From Rhodospirillum rubrum ATCC 11170 (GTDB taxonomy: Bacteria; Pseudomonadota; Alphaproteobacteria; Rhodospirillales; Rhodospirillaceae), in NCBI RefSeq assembly GCF_000013085.1, contig NC_007643.1, positions 753,001-817,000 of the forward strand: a DNA stretch of 64,000 bases, given 5' to 3'. Below the pieces are notes generated by a model that was given only the letters and a program-made list of their open reading frames with translations, was not told the origin of the DNA and made no database searches. Both the position numbers and the translations under genes were made by a program. Shown here in pieces: positions 51,033 to 62,612 of this stretch. Numbering within the stretch: position 1 is the stretch's first letter; the number at the start of each line of letters is the position of its first letter.

Positions 51033-51701
51033 ATGGGATCAGGATGCCGGCCGATGTCGCTTTTTTCGAAGATGCGCCCGCTGTCGGCGGCGCCCCGGGC
51101 CTGGGTTTTGGCGGTGCTGGTGGTGGCGGCGCCCGGGCTGGCGGCGGCGGCGGAAGGGGGGGACGCGGCGCGACTCGATCGCTGCAAGACCGCCCATGCC
51201 GGCTGCGTGGCCGCCTGCCAGTCGCTGGAAAGCGAGGACTCGGCGCGGGCGGGATGTTCGGCGCGCTGCGCCGCCGATCGCGGGGTCTGCGAAGCCGGCA
51301 AGGGGCTTGATAGCTTGGCCGAGCAGAGCGCCCGGGTGAAGGGCTTTCTCGATGGCCTGACCGGCAAGGACGGCACGCCGGGCCCCGCCCTGCCGCCCGG
51401 TCCCAGCGCCGCCGAATGCGATGCCGGTCAGGATCTGTGCTCGGCCAGCTGCGGCGCGACCCATGCCGGCGACGAGGCGGCCTTGGCCGGCTGTTCTAGC
51501 CGCTGCATGGCCGATACGGCGATCTGCAAGGCCGAGGCCGGCCTGCGCGCCGCCGCGCCCAAGGCCAAGGCCGAGGTCAACCGCTGGACGCGGTTCCTGG
51601 AGGGCTTCCTCGATCGCAAGGGCGGCGACAACGCGCCGCTCGGCCCGGCGCCGGGCGAGGAGGGCGATGGCGAGTCCTCCGAAAAGCCGCTTGATATCTG
51701 A
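51033..51701 (+). CDS. Exported 12-cysteine repeat protein, unknown
   Basis: The 222-residue precursor has a signal sequence (WVLAVLVVAAPGLAAAA, ending about residue 40). The mature part carries two copies of a Cys6 block with mirrored spacing: C-x6-C-x3-C-x12-C-x3-C-x6-C (first, about residues 51-86) and C-x6-C-x3-C-x13-C-x3-C-x6-C (second, about 129-165). Each block resembles a disulphide-stapled helical hairpin. A 45-residue Pro/Gly linker separates the two. I recognise no family. Glutathione reductase is the next gene (141 bp downstream), which hints at periplasmic thiol/redox function. ATG 51054 is an alternative start. Confidence 0.7.
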   Translation: MGSGCRPMSLFSKMRPLSAAPRAWVLAVLVVAAPGLAAAAEGGDAARLDRCKTAHAGCVAACQSLESEDSARAGCSARCAADRGVCEAGKGLDSLAEQSARVKGFLDGLTGKDGTPGPALPPGPSAAECDAGQDLCSASCGATHAGDEAALAGCSSRCMADTAICKAEAGLRAAAPKAKAEVNRWTRFLEGFLDRKGGDNAPLGPAPGEEGDGESSEKPLDI

Positions 51702-51842
51702 GCCAAGACCGTCTTCAAGGTCGTCCCCAAGTTCGCGCTTTGTCCCGATCCACGCGGTATGTGAATTGTGGTGTCGGGCGCGGCCCCGCCGCATATGGTA
51801 GGCTGGCTGGCTTTTTCTATTCCTCGCTGACGGACGTGCACC

Positions 51843-53222
51843 ATGGCCGATTACGATTACGACCTTCTTACCATCGGCGCCGGTTCCGGCGGCGTCCGGG
51901 CGTCGCGGCTGGCCGGGGGATTTGGCGCGCGGGTCGCCGTGGTCGAGGGCAGCCGCATCGGCGGCACCTGCGTCATGCGCGGCTGCGTGCCCAAGAAGCT
52001 GTTGGTCTATGGCGCCCAATACGCCAATGATCTGGAAGACATGATCGGCTACGGCTGGTCGATGGGCGGCGTCGCCTTTGATTGGCCAAGCCTGATCACC
52101 GCCAAGAACCGCGAGCTTGATCGCCTGGAAGGCGTCTATCGCACGATGCTGCGCAACGGCAACGTCGCCTTGCTCGAGGGGCGGGCCCGCTTCCTCGATG
52201 CCCATAGCGTCGATATCGACGGCAAGACCGTCACCGCCGACAAGATCCTGATCGCCGTGGGCGGCTGGCCGCAGATGCCGGTGATTCCGGGCATCGAACA
52301 CGCCATCACCTCGAACGAGGCGCTTGATCTGATGGTCATGCCCGAACGCCTGACCATCGTTGGCGGCGGCTTCATCGCCGTGGAATTCGCGTCCATCTTC
52401 AATGCTCTGGGCGTCGATGTCTCGGTCGTCATCCGCAAGGACAAGATACTGCGCGGCTTTGACGCCGATATCCGCGATACCCTGACCGAGGAATTGGTCC
52501 GTCGCGGCATCACCATCGTGCCCGGCACGGTGATCAACCGCATCGACAAGCGCCCGGGCGGCGGCTATCGCCTGATCCGCACCCCGGGCGAGGCCATCGA
52601 TACGGATCTGGTGATGTATGCCACCGGCCGGGCGCCCAATACCGCCGGCCTGGGGCTGGAGGCGGCGGGGGTCAAGGTCGCGGCCTCGGGGGCGGTGATC
52701 GTCGATGAATGGAATCGCACCACTGTCGACACCATCTATGCCATTGGCGACGTCACCGACCGCATCGCCCTGACCCCGGTGGCGATCAACGAGGCGATCG
52801 CCTTCGCCCACACCGTGTTCAACGATACGCCCCGGGTGATGGATTACGAGAACGTGGCTTCGGCCGTGTTCAGCCAGCCGCCGGTGGGAACGGTGGGGCT
52901 GACCGAGGAGCAGGCCCGCGCCCGGGGTCCGGTGCGCATCTTCCGCACCCGCTTCCGCGCCATGAAGCACGTGCTGGCCGGGCGCGACGAGAAAACGATG
53001 ATGAAGCTGGTGGTCGATGCCCGCACCGATCGGGTGCTTGGCTGCCACATGGTTGGCGCCGACGCCCCCGAGATCATCCAGGGGCTGGCGGTGGCCTTGA
53101 AATGCGGGGCGACCAAGGCCCAGTTCGATGCCACCATCGGCATCCATCCGACCGCCGCCGAGGAATTCGTGACCATGCGCGACCCGGTGCCCGAGCCGGT
53201 TTTCGCCCAGCCCGCCGATTAA
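51843..53222 (+). CDS. gor: Glutathione-disulfide reductase
   Basis: The 459-residue flavoenzyme reduces oxidised glutathione with NADPH. It contains the FAD-binding [13 protein letters not shown] (about residues 12-24), the redox disulphide in [14 protein letters not shown] (about 41-54; VMRGCVPKK as in GR), an NADPH fold with [23 protein letters not shown], and the C-terminal HPTAAEEF with the catalytic His-Glu. Arg-specific contacts ([12 protein letters not shown]) support NADPH rather than NADH. Length and start ATG are standard. Confidence 0.94.
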   Translation: MADYDYDLLTIGAGSGGVRASRLAGGFGARVAVVEGSRIGGTCVMRGCVPKKLLVYGAQYANDLEDMIGYGWSMGGVAFDWPSLITAKNRELDRLEGVYRTMLRNGNVALLEGRARFLDAHSVDIDGKTVTADKILIAVGGWPQMPVIPGIEHAITSNEALDLMVMPERLTIVGGGFIAVEFASIFNALGVDVSVVIRKDKILRGFDADIRDTLTEELVRRGITIVPGTVINRIDKRPGGGYRLIRTPGEAIDTDLVMYATGRAPNTAGLGLEAAGVKVAASGAVIVDEWNRTTVDTIYAIGDVTDRIALTPVAINEAIAFAHTVFNDTPRVMDYENVASAVFSQPPVGTVGLTEEQARARGPVRIFRTRFRAMKHVLAGRDEKTMMKLVVDARTDRVLGCHMVGADAPEIIQGLAVALKCGATKAQFDATIGIHPTAAEEFVTMRDPVPEPVFAQPAD

Positions 53223-53434
53223 GGCGCCCGTTAAAGCCCTTGGGCCCTTTCCGTTGGGCGGCCGGTGACCAGCGCCAAGCGGGGGAGGGCGCCGTTTTTT
53301 CTGGTCAGGACGAAAGGGCTTCCTTATACCGAAATCAGGCCGTTTCGCCCGATCCGCCCCTTGCGGGGCATGACCGAACCCTTGGGCACCCGCCGGTCCC
53401 CGGGGCCACGATGATACAGCAAGGAATGCGCACC

Positions 53435-54820
53435 ATGGCTACCCCCTGGACACCCGAGAGCTGGCGCGCCAAGCCCATCGATCAGGTGCCGGATTACCCG
53501 GACGCCGCCCGCTTGACCGATGTCGAGGCCGAACTGGCGAAATATCCGCCGCTGGTCTTCGCCGGCGAGGCCCGCAGCCTGCGCGCCGCCCTGGCCCAGG
53601 TTTCGCAGGGCAAGGGATTTCTGCTTCAGGGGGGCGATTGCGCCGAAAGCTTCGCCGAGTTTTCGGCCAATACCATCCGCGACACCTTCCGGGTGATGCT
53701 GCAGATGGCGGTGGTGCTGACCTATGGCGCCGCCCTGCCGGTGGTCAAGGTCGGGCGCATGGCCGGCCAGTTCGCCAAGCCGCGCAGCGCGCCTTTGGAA
53801 ACCATCGATGGCGTCGCCCTGCCCAGTTACCGGGGCGATATGGTCAATGGCATGGAATTCGAGGAAGGGGTCCGCATCCCCGATCCCGAGCGCCTGCTGC
53901 GCGTCTATAACCAGTCGGCCAGCACGCTCAACCTGCTGCGCGCCTTCGCCCAGGGCGGCTATGCCGATCTGACCCAGGTCCACCAGTGGAACCTGGATTT
54001 CGTTGAGGGCAGCCCGCAGTCCGAACGCTACCGCGCCTTCGCCGACCGCATCGCCGAAACCATCGAATTCATGCGGGCTTGCGGCATCACGCCGGAATCG
54101 GTGCCGCAGATGCGCGAGACCGATTTCTACACCAGCCACGAGGCCTTGTTGCTCAACTACGAACAGGCCCTGACCCGCATCGATTCGACCACCGGCAAAT
54201 GGTACGACTGCTCGGCCCATCTGCTGTGGATCGGCGATCGCACCCGCGATCCCCAGGGCGCCCATGTGGAGTTCCTGCGCGGCGTGGCCAATCCGGTCGG
54301 CGTCAAGGCCGGCCCCAGCATGTCGCCCGATGGCCTGCTGGAACTGTGCGACCTGCTCAACCCCTTGAACGAGCCCGGACGTCTCAGTGTCATCGTCCGC
54401 ATGGGCGCGGGCAAGGTCGAGGCTGGGCTGCCGCCGCTGATCCGCGCCATCGAACGCGAGGGCCGCAAGGTGGTGTGGTCGTGCGACCCGATGCATGGCA
54501 ACACCATGAAGGCGGGCAGCGGTTTCAAGACCCGCGACTTCAAGAAGATCCTTCAGGAGGTCACCGAGTTCTTCGCCGTGCACCGCGCCGAGGGCACCCA
54601 TGCCGGCGGCGTGCATTTCGAGATGACGGGCGCCGATGTCACCGAATGCATCGGCGGCGCCCGCGCCGTGACCGAGGCCAGCCTGGGCGATCGCTACCAC
54701 ACCCATTGCGATCCGCGGCTCAACGCCCATCAGGCGCTGGAACTGGCCTTCCTCATCGCCGAATCCCTGAAGACCGAGCGGATGCGTATCCAGGCGGCGA
54801 CCGTCGCCCGCGCCTCGTAA
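53435..54820 (+). CDS. aroF: Class II (plant-type) 3-deoxy-D-arabino-heptulosonate 7-phosphate synthase
   Basis: The 461-residue class II DAHP synthase joins PEP and erythrose 4-phosphate in the first shikimate step. Class II features: [10 protein letters not shown] start, [11 protein letters not shown] metal site (Cys about residue 70), [16 protein letters not shown] (PEP-binding Arg) and [29 protein letters not shown] (His), [10 protein letters not shown] (Glu/metal). ATG at 53435 has AAGGA nine bases upstream and gives the standard N-terminus; a much longer upstream frame overlaps gor and is not real. The gene symbol reflects function; alphaproteobacterial usage varies. Confidence 0.94.
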   Translation: MATPWTPESWRAKPIDQVPDYPDAARLTDVEAELAKYPPLVFAGEARSLRAALAQVSQGKGFLLQGGDCAESFAEFSANTIRDTFRVMLQMAVVLTYGAALPVVKVGRMAGQFAKPRSAPLETIDGVALPSYRGDMVNGMEFEEGVRIPDPERLLRVYNQSASTLNLLRAFAQGGYADLTQVHQWNLDFVEGSPQSERYRAFADRIAETIEFMRACGITPESVPQMRETDFYTSHEALLLNYEQALTRIDSTTGKWYDCSAHLLWIGDRTRDPQGAHVEFLRGVANPVGVKAGPSMSPDGLLELCDLLNPLNEPGRLSVIVRMGAGKVEAGLPPLIRAIEREGRKVVWSCDPMHGNTMKAGSGFKTRDFKKILQEVTEFFAVHRAEGTHAGGVHFEMTGADVTECIGGARAVTEASLGDRYHTHCDPRLNAHQALELAFLIAESLKTERMRIQAATVARAS

Positions 54821-54838
54821 GCCGAAAAGGACGACACC

Positions 54839-56071
54839 GTGGCCCCGAAGGAAATATTGGCCAAGTCCTTGACGCAAGGGGCCCCATCGCCCCGCGACGG
54901 CGCGGCGATGGACCGGCCGGCCGACCGCTGGCCCAGCGCCATCGACGTGCCGCGCTGGACCGATAAGTATTTTTCGCGCACCGCCGAGGTGGTCCGCCGC
55001 TTCGGCGATTCCCAGGTGACCTACGCGGTGTTCATGCGCCGGCCGGTGCTGTTCGCCGCCCGTCTGGCCACCGATTGGCTGCGCGCGGTTTGCGCCGAGC
55101 GCGGCACCGAGGTGGTGATCGAGGCGCTTTATAAGGAAGCCGATTGGGTGGGCGCGGGCGAGCCGATGCTGCATCTGACCGGCTCGCTGATCGATCTGTC
55201 GGAACTGGAAACCCTGTTCCTTCAGAAGCTTGGTGCCTGCTGCGTGGCCGCCTACAACGCCTATCACATGTGCATGGACCTGCCGCGCGTCGCCTTTTTG
55301 GCGATGGACGCCCGCCATTGCGCTGGCACCGAAATGGCCGAACTGATGGCCTATGCGGCGGCGGTCGGCGGCGAGCGGGCGCAGATCAAGGCCGATGCCA
55401 AGGGCTTCATCGGCAATGCCACCGATGCCACCGCCCATTATTTCGGTCAGGCCGAGGGTAAGGGCACCATGCCCCACAGCCTGATCGGCTATGCCGGATC
55501 GACGGTGCGCGCCGCCGAGATGTTCCACGAAACCCATCCCGATGTCGAATTGGTGGTGCTGGTCGATTACTTCGGCCAGGAAATCACCGATGCCCTGGAA
55601 GTCTGCCGGCGCTTTCCCGATCTGGCGGCCGAGGGCCGGCTGGGCGTGCGGCTTGATACCCATGGTGGCCGCTTCATCGAAGGCCTGGATACCCAGACCT
55701 CTTATGAGGTGCTCGAACGCAACGCCTCCGACGCCATCCGCGGCTATCGCTCGGAGCCCGAACTGCGCAATCTGATCGGCACCGGCGTTTCCGCCGCCGC
55801 CATCTGGCATATGCGCGAAGAGCTTGATCTGGCGGGCTATCCCAAGGTGCGCATCGTCGCCTCCTCGGGGTTCTCGCCGGCGAAATGCCGGGTGATGGCC
55901 TATGCCAATACGCCGATCGATGTCATCGGCACCGGCTCGTTCCTGCCCGATAACTGGAACGAGACCTACGCCACCGCCGATATCATCGCCTATGACGGCC
56001 TGCCCCGGGTCAAGGTCGGCCGCGAATTCCTGCTTAAGAAGCGCGAGGTCCCGGCGCGCGACCGGGGGTAG
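54839..56071 (+). CDS. pncB: Nicotinate phosphoribosyltransferase
   Basis: The 410-residue enzyme salvages nicotinic acid to NaMN with PRPP and ATP. Family features: KYFSRTAEVVRRFGDSQV near residues 41-58, MDARHCAGTEMAELMAYAA (about 160-178), VRLDTHGGRF (about 278-287), and IVASSGFSPAKCRV (about 339-352). The GTG start follows the aroF stop by 18 bp, with AAAAGGAC as a site; ATG at 54908 would remove 23 non-conserved residues. It fits the nadE gene further downstream in NAD synthesis. Confidence 0.9.
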   Translation: MAPKEILAKSLTQGAPSPRDGAAMDRPADRWPSAIDVPRWTDKYFSRTAEVVRRFGDSQVTYAVFMRRPVLFAARLATDWLRAVCAERGTEVVIEALYKEADWVGAGEPMLHLTGSLIDLSELETLFLQKLGACCVAAYNAYHMCMDLPRVAFLAMDARHCAGTEMAELMAYAAAVGGERAQIKADAKGFIGNATDATAHYFGQAEGKGTMPHSLIGYAGSTVRAAEMFHETHPDVELVVLVDYFGQEITDALEVCRRFPDLAAEGRLGVRLDTHGGRFIEGLDTQTSYEVLERNASDAIRGYRSEPELRNLIGTGVSAAAIWHMREELDLAGYPKVRIVASSGFSPAKCRVMAYANTPIDVIGTGSFLPDNWNETYATADIIAYDGLPRVKVGREFLLKKREVPARDRG

Positions 56072-56139
56072 GGCCCCGCGGAGGGCCGCAAGGCCCTTCC
56101 CCCGGGGGTTCGAAGGGCCAAGGGCCCTTCGCCGAGAGC

Positions 56140-56162
56140 GCCGAGAGGCGGCGCCTCTCGGC
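56140..56162. terminator. Bidirectional hairpin between convergent pncB and tauE
   Basis: Perfect 10-bp arms GCCGAGAGGC (56140-56149) and GCCTCTCGGC (56153-56162) with loop GGC. A second inverted repeat GAAGGGCC/GGGCCCTTC lies at 56112-56130. Together these probably end both transcripts. Confidence 0.6.
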
Positions 56163-56211
56163 AATTCAACGACAGGCGCCGAAAAGCGGGGACCAAGGTC
56201 CCTCTGCGCGG

Positions 56212-56982
56212 CTAAATCCAGCCGCTTTTAAGCGCCGTCTGAAAAACCAGCACGACGCCAAGCACCAGCAGGAACAGGAAGAACCCGCGACGGAAGCGCG
56301 CCGGCGGGATATGGCGGCGGACGATGCCGCCGGCCGCCGTTCCGCTCAGGGCCGCGGCCAGGGCGATCCCCGCGCCGAGGCCAAGGTCGCCGTTCAAGTG
56401 GCCGCTTCCACGCAACAGCGCCGCCAGGGCCAGGGTCGATACGGTGAAGGCCAAACCCAGGGCCTGGATCAGGGCGTCGCGCTCCAGCCGCAGGCTTTGC
56501 AGATAGGGCACGGTGGGCAGGGTGAACACCCCGGTGGCCGCCGTCAAAAGCCCGGTCAAAAGGCCCGATCCCAGGCCCCAGGTCAGCCGCCACGGGACGC
56601 GGACGGGATTGGGCAAAGGCAGGCCGACCAAGCCATACAGGGCGTAAAGCGCCAGCAACAGGCCGACCAGGGCGCTGGCCGCCCCGCCGGCCTTATGGGC
56701 GGCCGTGCCGATCACCAGCGCCCCGATCCAGGTGCCAAGGGCGATGCCGGCGATCATCGGTGTCAGCCGGCCGATCAGCATCCGCAGATGGGGGCCGACC
56801 ACCATCTGCCAGATATTCGTGACAAGCGAAGGCACGACGACCAGGGCGGCGGCCTCGGCCGGCGGCAGGCGCAGGCTCATCAAGCCCATGGCGATCAGCG
56901 GCAATCCCAGGCCAAGCAGGCCCTTGACCAAGCCGGCTACCAGGAAGACGACGACGAGAAAGGTGAGATCGAGCGGGTCCAT
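56212..56982 (-). CDS. TauE/SafE family sulfite/anion exporter
   Basis: The 256-residue inner-membrane protein has about eight helices and the TauE/SafE pattern VVFLVAGLVKGLLGLGLPLI (N-terminus) and GLLTGLLTAATGVFTLPTVPYLQSL (about 130-155). Members export sulfite, sulfoacetate or other C2/C3 organosulfur anions. Substrate here is unknown. It is divergent from a LysR regulator (83 bp between starts), which probably controls it. Confidence 0.88.
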   Translation of the reverse strand: MDPLDLTFLVVVFLVAGLVKGLLGLGLPLIAMGLMSLRLPPAEAAALVVVPSLVTNIWQMVVGPHLRMLIGRLTPMIAGIALGTWIGALVIGTAAHKAGGAASALVGLLLALYALYGLVGLPLPNPVRVPWRLTWGLGSGLLTGLLTAATGVFTLPTVPYLQSLRLERDALIQALGLAFTVSTLALAALLRGSGHLNGDLGLGAGIALAAALSGTAAGGIVRRHIPPARFRRGFFLFLLVLGVVLVFQTALKSGWI

Positions 56983-57065
56983 GGCCCATCCTTGACCGCT
57001 TTTCCCAAGGCCCGCAATGTGGGATTTGCGAAGAATGGCTTCGTCTTATCCGAAGGCACAAGCCG

Positions 57066-57950
57066 ATGCGGTTCGATCTGATCGATCTGGCGCTGTTCGT
57101 TCATGTCGTCGAGGCGGGCAGCCTGACCGCCGGGGCCGGGCGGGCCCATCTGGCGCTGGCTTCGGCCAGCGCGCGGATCAAGGGCATGGAGGACCTGCTT
57201 GGCGCGGCGCTGCTCGAGCGCGGCCGACGCGGCGTCAGCCCGACCCCGGCCGGGCGCATGGTGCTCCACCACGCCCGCGTGGTGCTGGACCAGATGGAGC
57301 GGCTGCGCGGCGATCTTGGCGGATTTTCCCGGGGCTGGCGCGGGGTGGTGCGGCTGGCGGCCAATACGGCGGCCGTGACCGGGGCTTTGGCCGATGACCT
57401 GGGGCCGTTCCTGCGCGACCAGCCGCTGATCGATGTTGATCTCAGCGAACGCACCAGCGCCCGCATCATCGCCGCCCTGGCTGAAGGCGCGGTCGATCTG
57501 GGGATCGTGTCGGACGCGGTCGAGGCGGGCGGCCTCCAGGCCCGGCCCTATCGCCGCGACCGGCTGGTGGTGGTGATGGCGCCCGACCATCCTTTGGCCG
57601 CTTGCGCGGAGTTGTCCTTCGCCCGGGTCCTGGCCGAGGACGGGGTGGGGCTGGGCGAGGGGGCCGCCCTGCAGGACTATCTGGAGCGTCAGGCCCGGCG
57701 CCTTGGCCTCAGCCCCCGGCTGCGGGTGCGGCTGCGCGGCTTCGAGGCGGTCTGCCGCTTGGTCGCCCAGGGGATCGGTCTGGCGGTGATCCCCGAAGAC
57801 GCCGCCCGGCGGGCGGGAGCGGCGGTGGCACAGGTGCCTTTGGCCGAGCCCTGGGCGACCCGGGTGCTGCTGGTCCGCGCCCGCGATTTCGCGACGCTCG
57901 CCCCCCCGGCCCGCCGGCTTGCCGATCATCTTGCTCCGCCCTTCCCTTGA
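57066..57950 (+). CDS. LysR-family transcriptional regulator
   Basis: The 294-residue protein has an N-terminal winged helix (LIDLALFVHVVEAGSLTAGAG, LALASASARIKGMEDLLGAALLER, about residues 4-46) and a LysR substrate-binding domain. The recognition helix lacks some typical residues (A-S-A-S). Divergence from tauE/safE indicates that this is its most likely target. Effector unknown. Confidence 0.9.
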   Translation: MRFDLIDLALFVHVVEAGSLTAGAGRAHLALASASARIKGMEDLLGAALLERGRRGVSPTPAGRMVLHHARVVLDQMERLRGDLGGFSRGWRGVVRLAANTAAVTGALADDLGPFLRDQPLIDVDLSERTSARIIAALAEGAVDLGIVSDAVEAGGLQARPYRRDRLVVVMAPDHPLAACAELSFARVLAEDGVGLGEGAALQDYLERQARRLGLSPRLRVRLRGFEAVCRLVAQGIGLAVIPEDAARRAGAAVAQVPLAEPWATRVLLVRARDFATLAPPARRLADHLAPPFP

Positions 57951-58035
57951 CGCTGGGGGGATCGACCCTTAGCCTTTGAGCCTGCCGCTCCGGCCCGGGC
58001 CGGGGCATATCGTTCCTTGTGCGGGACCCTCCCTG

Positions 58036-59712
58036 ATGACCGGACCAGCCTCTTCCGAGCGCCTGACCCTGGCGCTCTGCCAGATCAATCCCTGGGTCGG
58101 TGACCTGTCGGGCAATCTGGAGCGCCTGCGCGCCGCCCGCGCCGAGGCCGCCCGTTTGGGGGCCGAGCTTGTTCTGGCCACCGAACTGGCCCTGACCGGC
58201 TATCCGCCCGAGGATCTGGTGCTGCGCGACAGCTTTATGGCCCAGGCGCGCGAGGTCGTCGCCACCCTGGCCGCCGATACCGCCGATGGCGGGCCGGGCG
58301 TCATCGTCGGCGTGCCCTGGCGCAGCGAGGCGGGTGGGCGCCATAACGCGGCGCTGCTGCTTGATAACGGGGCCATCGCCGGCATGGTCTTCAAGCATCA
58401 TTTGCCCAATTACGGGGTATTCGACGAAAAGCGCGTCTTCGATCCCGGCCCCAAGCCCGCGCCGCTGATCTTTCGCGGCTGGCGGCTGGGGGTGATGATC
58501 TGCGAGGACATGTGGTTCCCCGATGTCGCCGCCGCGCTGGTCGCTGGCGGCGCCGAGATCTTGCTGGTGCCCAACGGCTCGCCCTTCGATCTGGAAAAGA
58601 CCGAGGCCCGCCTTGATCACGCCCGCGCCCGGGTCACCGAAAGCGGCCTGCCCCTGGTCTATGTCAATCAGGTGTGCGGTCAGGACGAACTGGTCTTCGA
58701 TGGCGCCTCGTTCGTCATGGGGGGCGATGGCGCCTTGCGGATGACGGTGGCCCCCTGGCGCGAGGCGGTAAGCCCGGTGGTCTTTACGCGCAAGGATGGG
58801 CGGGTCGATACCCCGGCCCAACCGATCCCGCCGCCGCCGCCGGTCGCCGCCGACATCTATCAGGCGATGGTGCTGGGCCTGCGCGATTATGTGACCAAGA
58901 ACGGCTTTCCCGGGGTGATCCTGGGTTTGTCGGGCGGCATCGACAGCGCGCTGTCGGCCGCCGTCGCCGTTGACGCCCTGGGGGCGGAGCGGGTGTGGTG
59001 CGTGATGATGCCCAGCCCCTATACCAGCGCCGAAAGCCTGGAAGACGCCGCCGCCTGCGCCCGATTGCTTGGCACCCGGCTTGACACCATCGATATCGGC
59101 CCGGCGATGGCGGCCTTTGGCGCCATGTTGGAGCCCCATTTCGCCGGGCGCGCCGCCGATATCACCGAAGAGAACCTGCAATCCCGGGCCCGGGGCCTGA
59201 CCTTGATGGCGCTGTCGAATAAATTCGGCCCGATGGTGTTGTCGACGGGCAATAAATCCGAGATGAGCGTTGGCTATGCTACGCTCTATGGCGATATGTG
59301 CGGCGGCTATTCGGTGCTCAAGGACGTTTACAAAACCGCTGTCTTCGCCGTGTCGCGCTGGCGCAACGCCAACCATCCCGAGGGCGCCCTGGGGCCCGAG
59401 GGTCCGGTGATGCCCGAGCGGGTGATCACCAAGGCGCCCAGCGCCGAGCTGCGCCCCGATCAGAAGGACGAGGACAGCCTGCCGCCCTATGTCGATCTTG
59501 ATCGCGTGCTTCATCTGCTGATCGAGGAGCAGCGCGGCATCGCCGCCGCCACCGCCGAAAGCGGTTTGCCGCGGCCTTTGGTCGAGCGGGTGTGGACGCT
59601 GCTGCAACGGGCGGAGTACAAACGCCGCCAAGCCCCGCCGGGCGTCAAGATCAGCGCGCTTGCTTTCGGCCGCGACCGCCGCTATCCGATCACCCACGCC
59701 TACGGCGGTTAA
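58036..59712 (+). CDS. nadE: Glutamine-dependent NAD+ synthetase
   Basis: The 558-residue two-domain enzyme makes NAD from deamido-NAD. The N-terminal nitrilase-type glutaminase (about residues 10-250) has the Glu-Lys-Cys triad in ATELALTGYP (Glu), VFKHHLPNYGVFDEKR (Lys) and GVMICEDMWFP (Cys about residue 157). The synthetase domain (about 270-555) has the P-loop LGLSGGIDSALSAAVAV (about 296-312) and STGNKSEMSVGYATLYGDM. ATG at 58036 is preferred to an in-frame upstream codon because it leaves a normal N-terminus. Downstream gltX follows 33 bp later. Confidence 0.94.
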   Translation: MTGPASSERLTLALCQINPWVGDLSGNLERLRAARAEAARLGAELVLATELALTGYPPEDLVLRDSFMAQAREVVATLAADTADGGPGVIVGVPWRSEAGGRHNAALLLDNGAIAGMVFKHHLPNYGVFDEKRVFDPGPKPAPLIFRGWRLGVMICEDMWFPDVAAALVAGGAEILLVPNGSPFDLEKTEARLDHARARVTESGLPLVYVNQVCGQDELVFDGASFVMGGDGALRMTVAPWREAVSPVVFTRKDGRVDTPAQPIPPPPPVAADIYQAMVLGLRDYVTKNGFPGVILGLSGGIDSALSAAVAVDALGAERVWCVMMPSPYTSAESLEDAAACARLLGTRLDTIDIGPAMAAFGAMLEPHFAGRAADITEENLQSRARGLTLMALSNKFGPMVLSTGNKSEMSVGYATLYGDMCGGYSVLKDVYKTAVFAVSRWRNANHPEGALGPEGPVMPERVITKAPSAELRPDQKDEDSLPPYVDLDRVLHLLIEEQRGIAAATAESGLPRPLVERVWTLLQRAEYKRRQAPPGVKISALAFGRDRRYPITHAYGG

Positions 59713-59745
59713 GCCGGGGCGTTCCCGGGCCATCAAGGAACCGTC

Positions 59746-61080
59746 ATGTCGTCCGTTCTCGTGCGTTTCGCCCCCAGCCCCACCGGCCGGTTGCACCTGG
59801 GCAATGCCCGCGTCGCCGTTCTGAACTGGTTGTTCGCCCATGCCCATGGCGGGGCGATGGTGCTGCGTCTGGATGATACGGATATCGCGCGCGGCACCGC
59901 CGAATTCGCCCAGGCGATCCGCGATGATCTGCTTTGGCTTGGCCTGACCTGGACGCGCGAGGAAAGCCAACTGGCCCGCGCCGCCCGCCATGCCGAGGCC
60001 GTTGACCAACTGAAGGCGGCCGGCCGGCTCTATGCCTGCTATGAGACCCCCGAAGAGCTGGAATACCGCCGCCGCCGCCAGCGCGCCCAGGGGCTGCCGC
60101 CGATCTATGACCGCGCCGGTCTGGCTTTGAGCGCGGCCGAGCGCGCCGCCCTGGAGGCCGAGGGCCGCAAGCCCCATTGGCGCTTCCGCCTTGATCACGA
60201 GGAGACCTCGTGGCTGGATCTGGCGCGCGGCCCCTGCCATGCCCATGGCGGCCATTTGTCCGACCCGGTGCTGGTGCGCGAGGATGGCAGCCTGCTCTAC
60301 ACCCTGCCGTCGGTGGTCGATGACATCGATTTCGCCATCAGCCATGTCATTCGCGGCGAGGATCATGTGGTCAATACGGCGGTGCAGATCCAGATCTGCC
60401 GGGCCTTGGGGGCCGAGCCGCCGCACTACGCCCATCTGCCGCTGGTGCTGACCGCCGAGGGCGGCGGGCTGTCCAAGCGCGACAACGCCCTGTCGCTGGG
60501 CGATCTGCGGGCGCAAGGCATCGAGCCCGCCGCGATCAACGCCCTGCTCGCCGCCCTGGGCACCGCCGAGGCGCCCGATCCCCTGAAGTCGTTGGATGAG
60601 CTGGCCCAGGGCTTTCGCCTGGATGCCTTTGGCCGCGCCGCGCCGCGCCTGGATCCGGCCGATCTCGTGCGGCTGTCCGCGCGGATCTACCACGCCCTGT
60701 CGCCAAGCGAGGCGCGGGCGCGCGGCATCGCCGTGTCCGATGCCCTGTGGCTGGCCCTGCGCGCCAATCTGACCACGCTGTCCGACCTTGACGAGTTGCT
60801 GCCCGTCGTCGAAGGCGAAATCACGCCGCTGATCGCCGAGGAAGACCGGGCGATGATCGATGAAGCCGCCCGCCTGCTGCCCGAGACGCCGTGGGACGCC
60901 ACCACCTGGGCGACCTGGACGGCGGCGGTCAAGACCGCGACCGGGCGCAAGGGCAAGGGGCTGTTCATGCCGCTGCGCCGGGCGTTGACCGGCGTTGACC
61001 ATGGCCCGGAACTGGCCGCGCTGCTGCCGCTGATCGGGCGCGACAAGGCCCTTGCCCGGCTGCGTGGCGAAAAGGCATAA
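59746..61080 (+). CDS. gltX: Glutamyl-tRNA synthetase
   Basis: The 444-residue class I synthetase has HIGH as HLGN in [20 protein letters not shown] (about residues 8-27) and KMSKR as LSKRDN in [17 protein letters not shown] (about 240-256). Alphaproteobacteria often carry two gltX genes, one possibly discriminating for tRNA-Gln; this shorter form with the changed KMSKR sequence resembles the second type. Its role in tRNA-Glu or tRNA-Gln charging cannot be settled. It lies between nadE and cysS, with 59 bp to cysS. Confidence 0.9.
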   Translation: MSSVLVRFAPSPTGRLHLGNARVAVLNWLFAHAHGGAMVLRLDDTDIARGTAEFAQAIRDDLLWLGLTWTREESQLARAARHAEAVDQLKAAGRLYACYETPEELEYRRRRQRAQGLPPIYDRAGLALSAAERAALEAEGRKPHWRFRLDHEETSWLDLARGPCHAHGGHLSDPVLVREDGSLLYTLPSVVDDIDFAISHVIRGEDHVVNTAVQIQICRALGAEPPHYAHLPLVLTAEGGGLSKRDNALSLGDLRAQGIEPAAINALLAALGTAEAPDPLKSLDELAQGFRLDAFGRAAPRLDPADLVRLSARIYHALSPSEARARGIAVSDALWLALRANLTTLSDLDELLPVVEGEITPLIAEEDRAMIDEAARLLPETPWDATTWATWTAAVKTATGRKGKGLFMPLRRALTGVDHGPELAALLPLIGRDKALARLRGEKA

Positions 61081-61139
61081 CCCGGGGCGATCGACAAGTC
61101 CCCGCCCGGTTCGAGCCGGGAAGCAAGGAACCGAGACCG

Positions 61140-62519
<1,380 letters not shown>

Positions 62520-62612
62520 GCTGCGGACTCCTTCTTTTCGCGGGAAGATGATAGCCTGATCCATCCTTAGGGCTACACCGCTTGGGCGGTGTGGCCGGAT
62601 CGGGAGGATCGG

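Noticed and set aside
51039-53147. 702-codon frame opposite gor and the Cys-rich gene
   Set aside because: Complement frame with no recognisable fold.
52709-53434. Long N-terminal extension of the DAHP synthase frame
   Set aside because: It overlaps gor in another frame; ATG 53435 has a good ribosome-binding site and standard class II N-terminus.
53324-56164. 946-codon frame opposite aroF and pncB
   Set aside because: Antisense to two strongly recognised enzymes and the gap between them; no domain seen.
56072-56211. GC-rich palindromes as a mobile repeat
   Set aside because: They lie between two convergent genes and fit terminators best; no matching copy was noticed elsewhere in the window.
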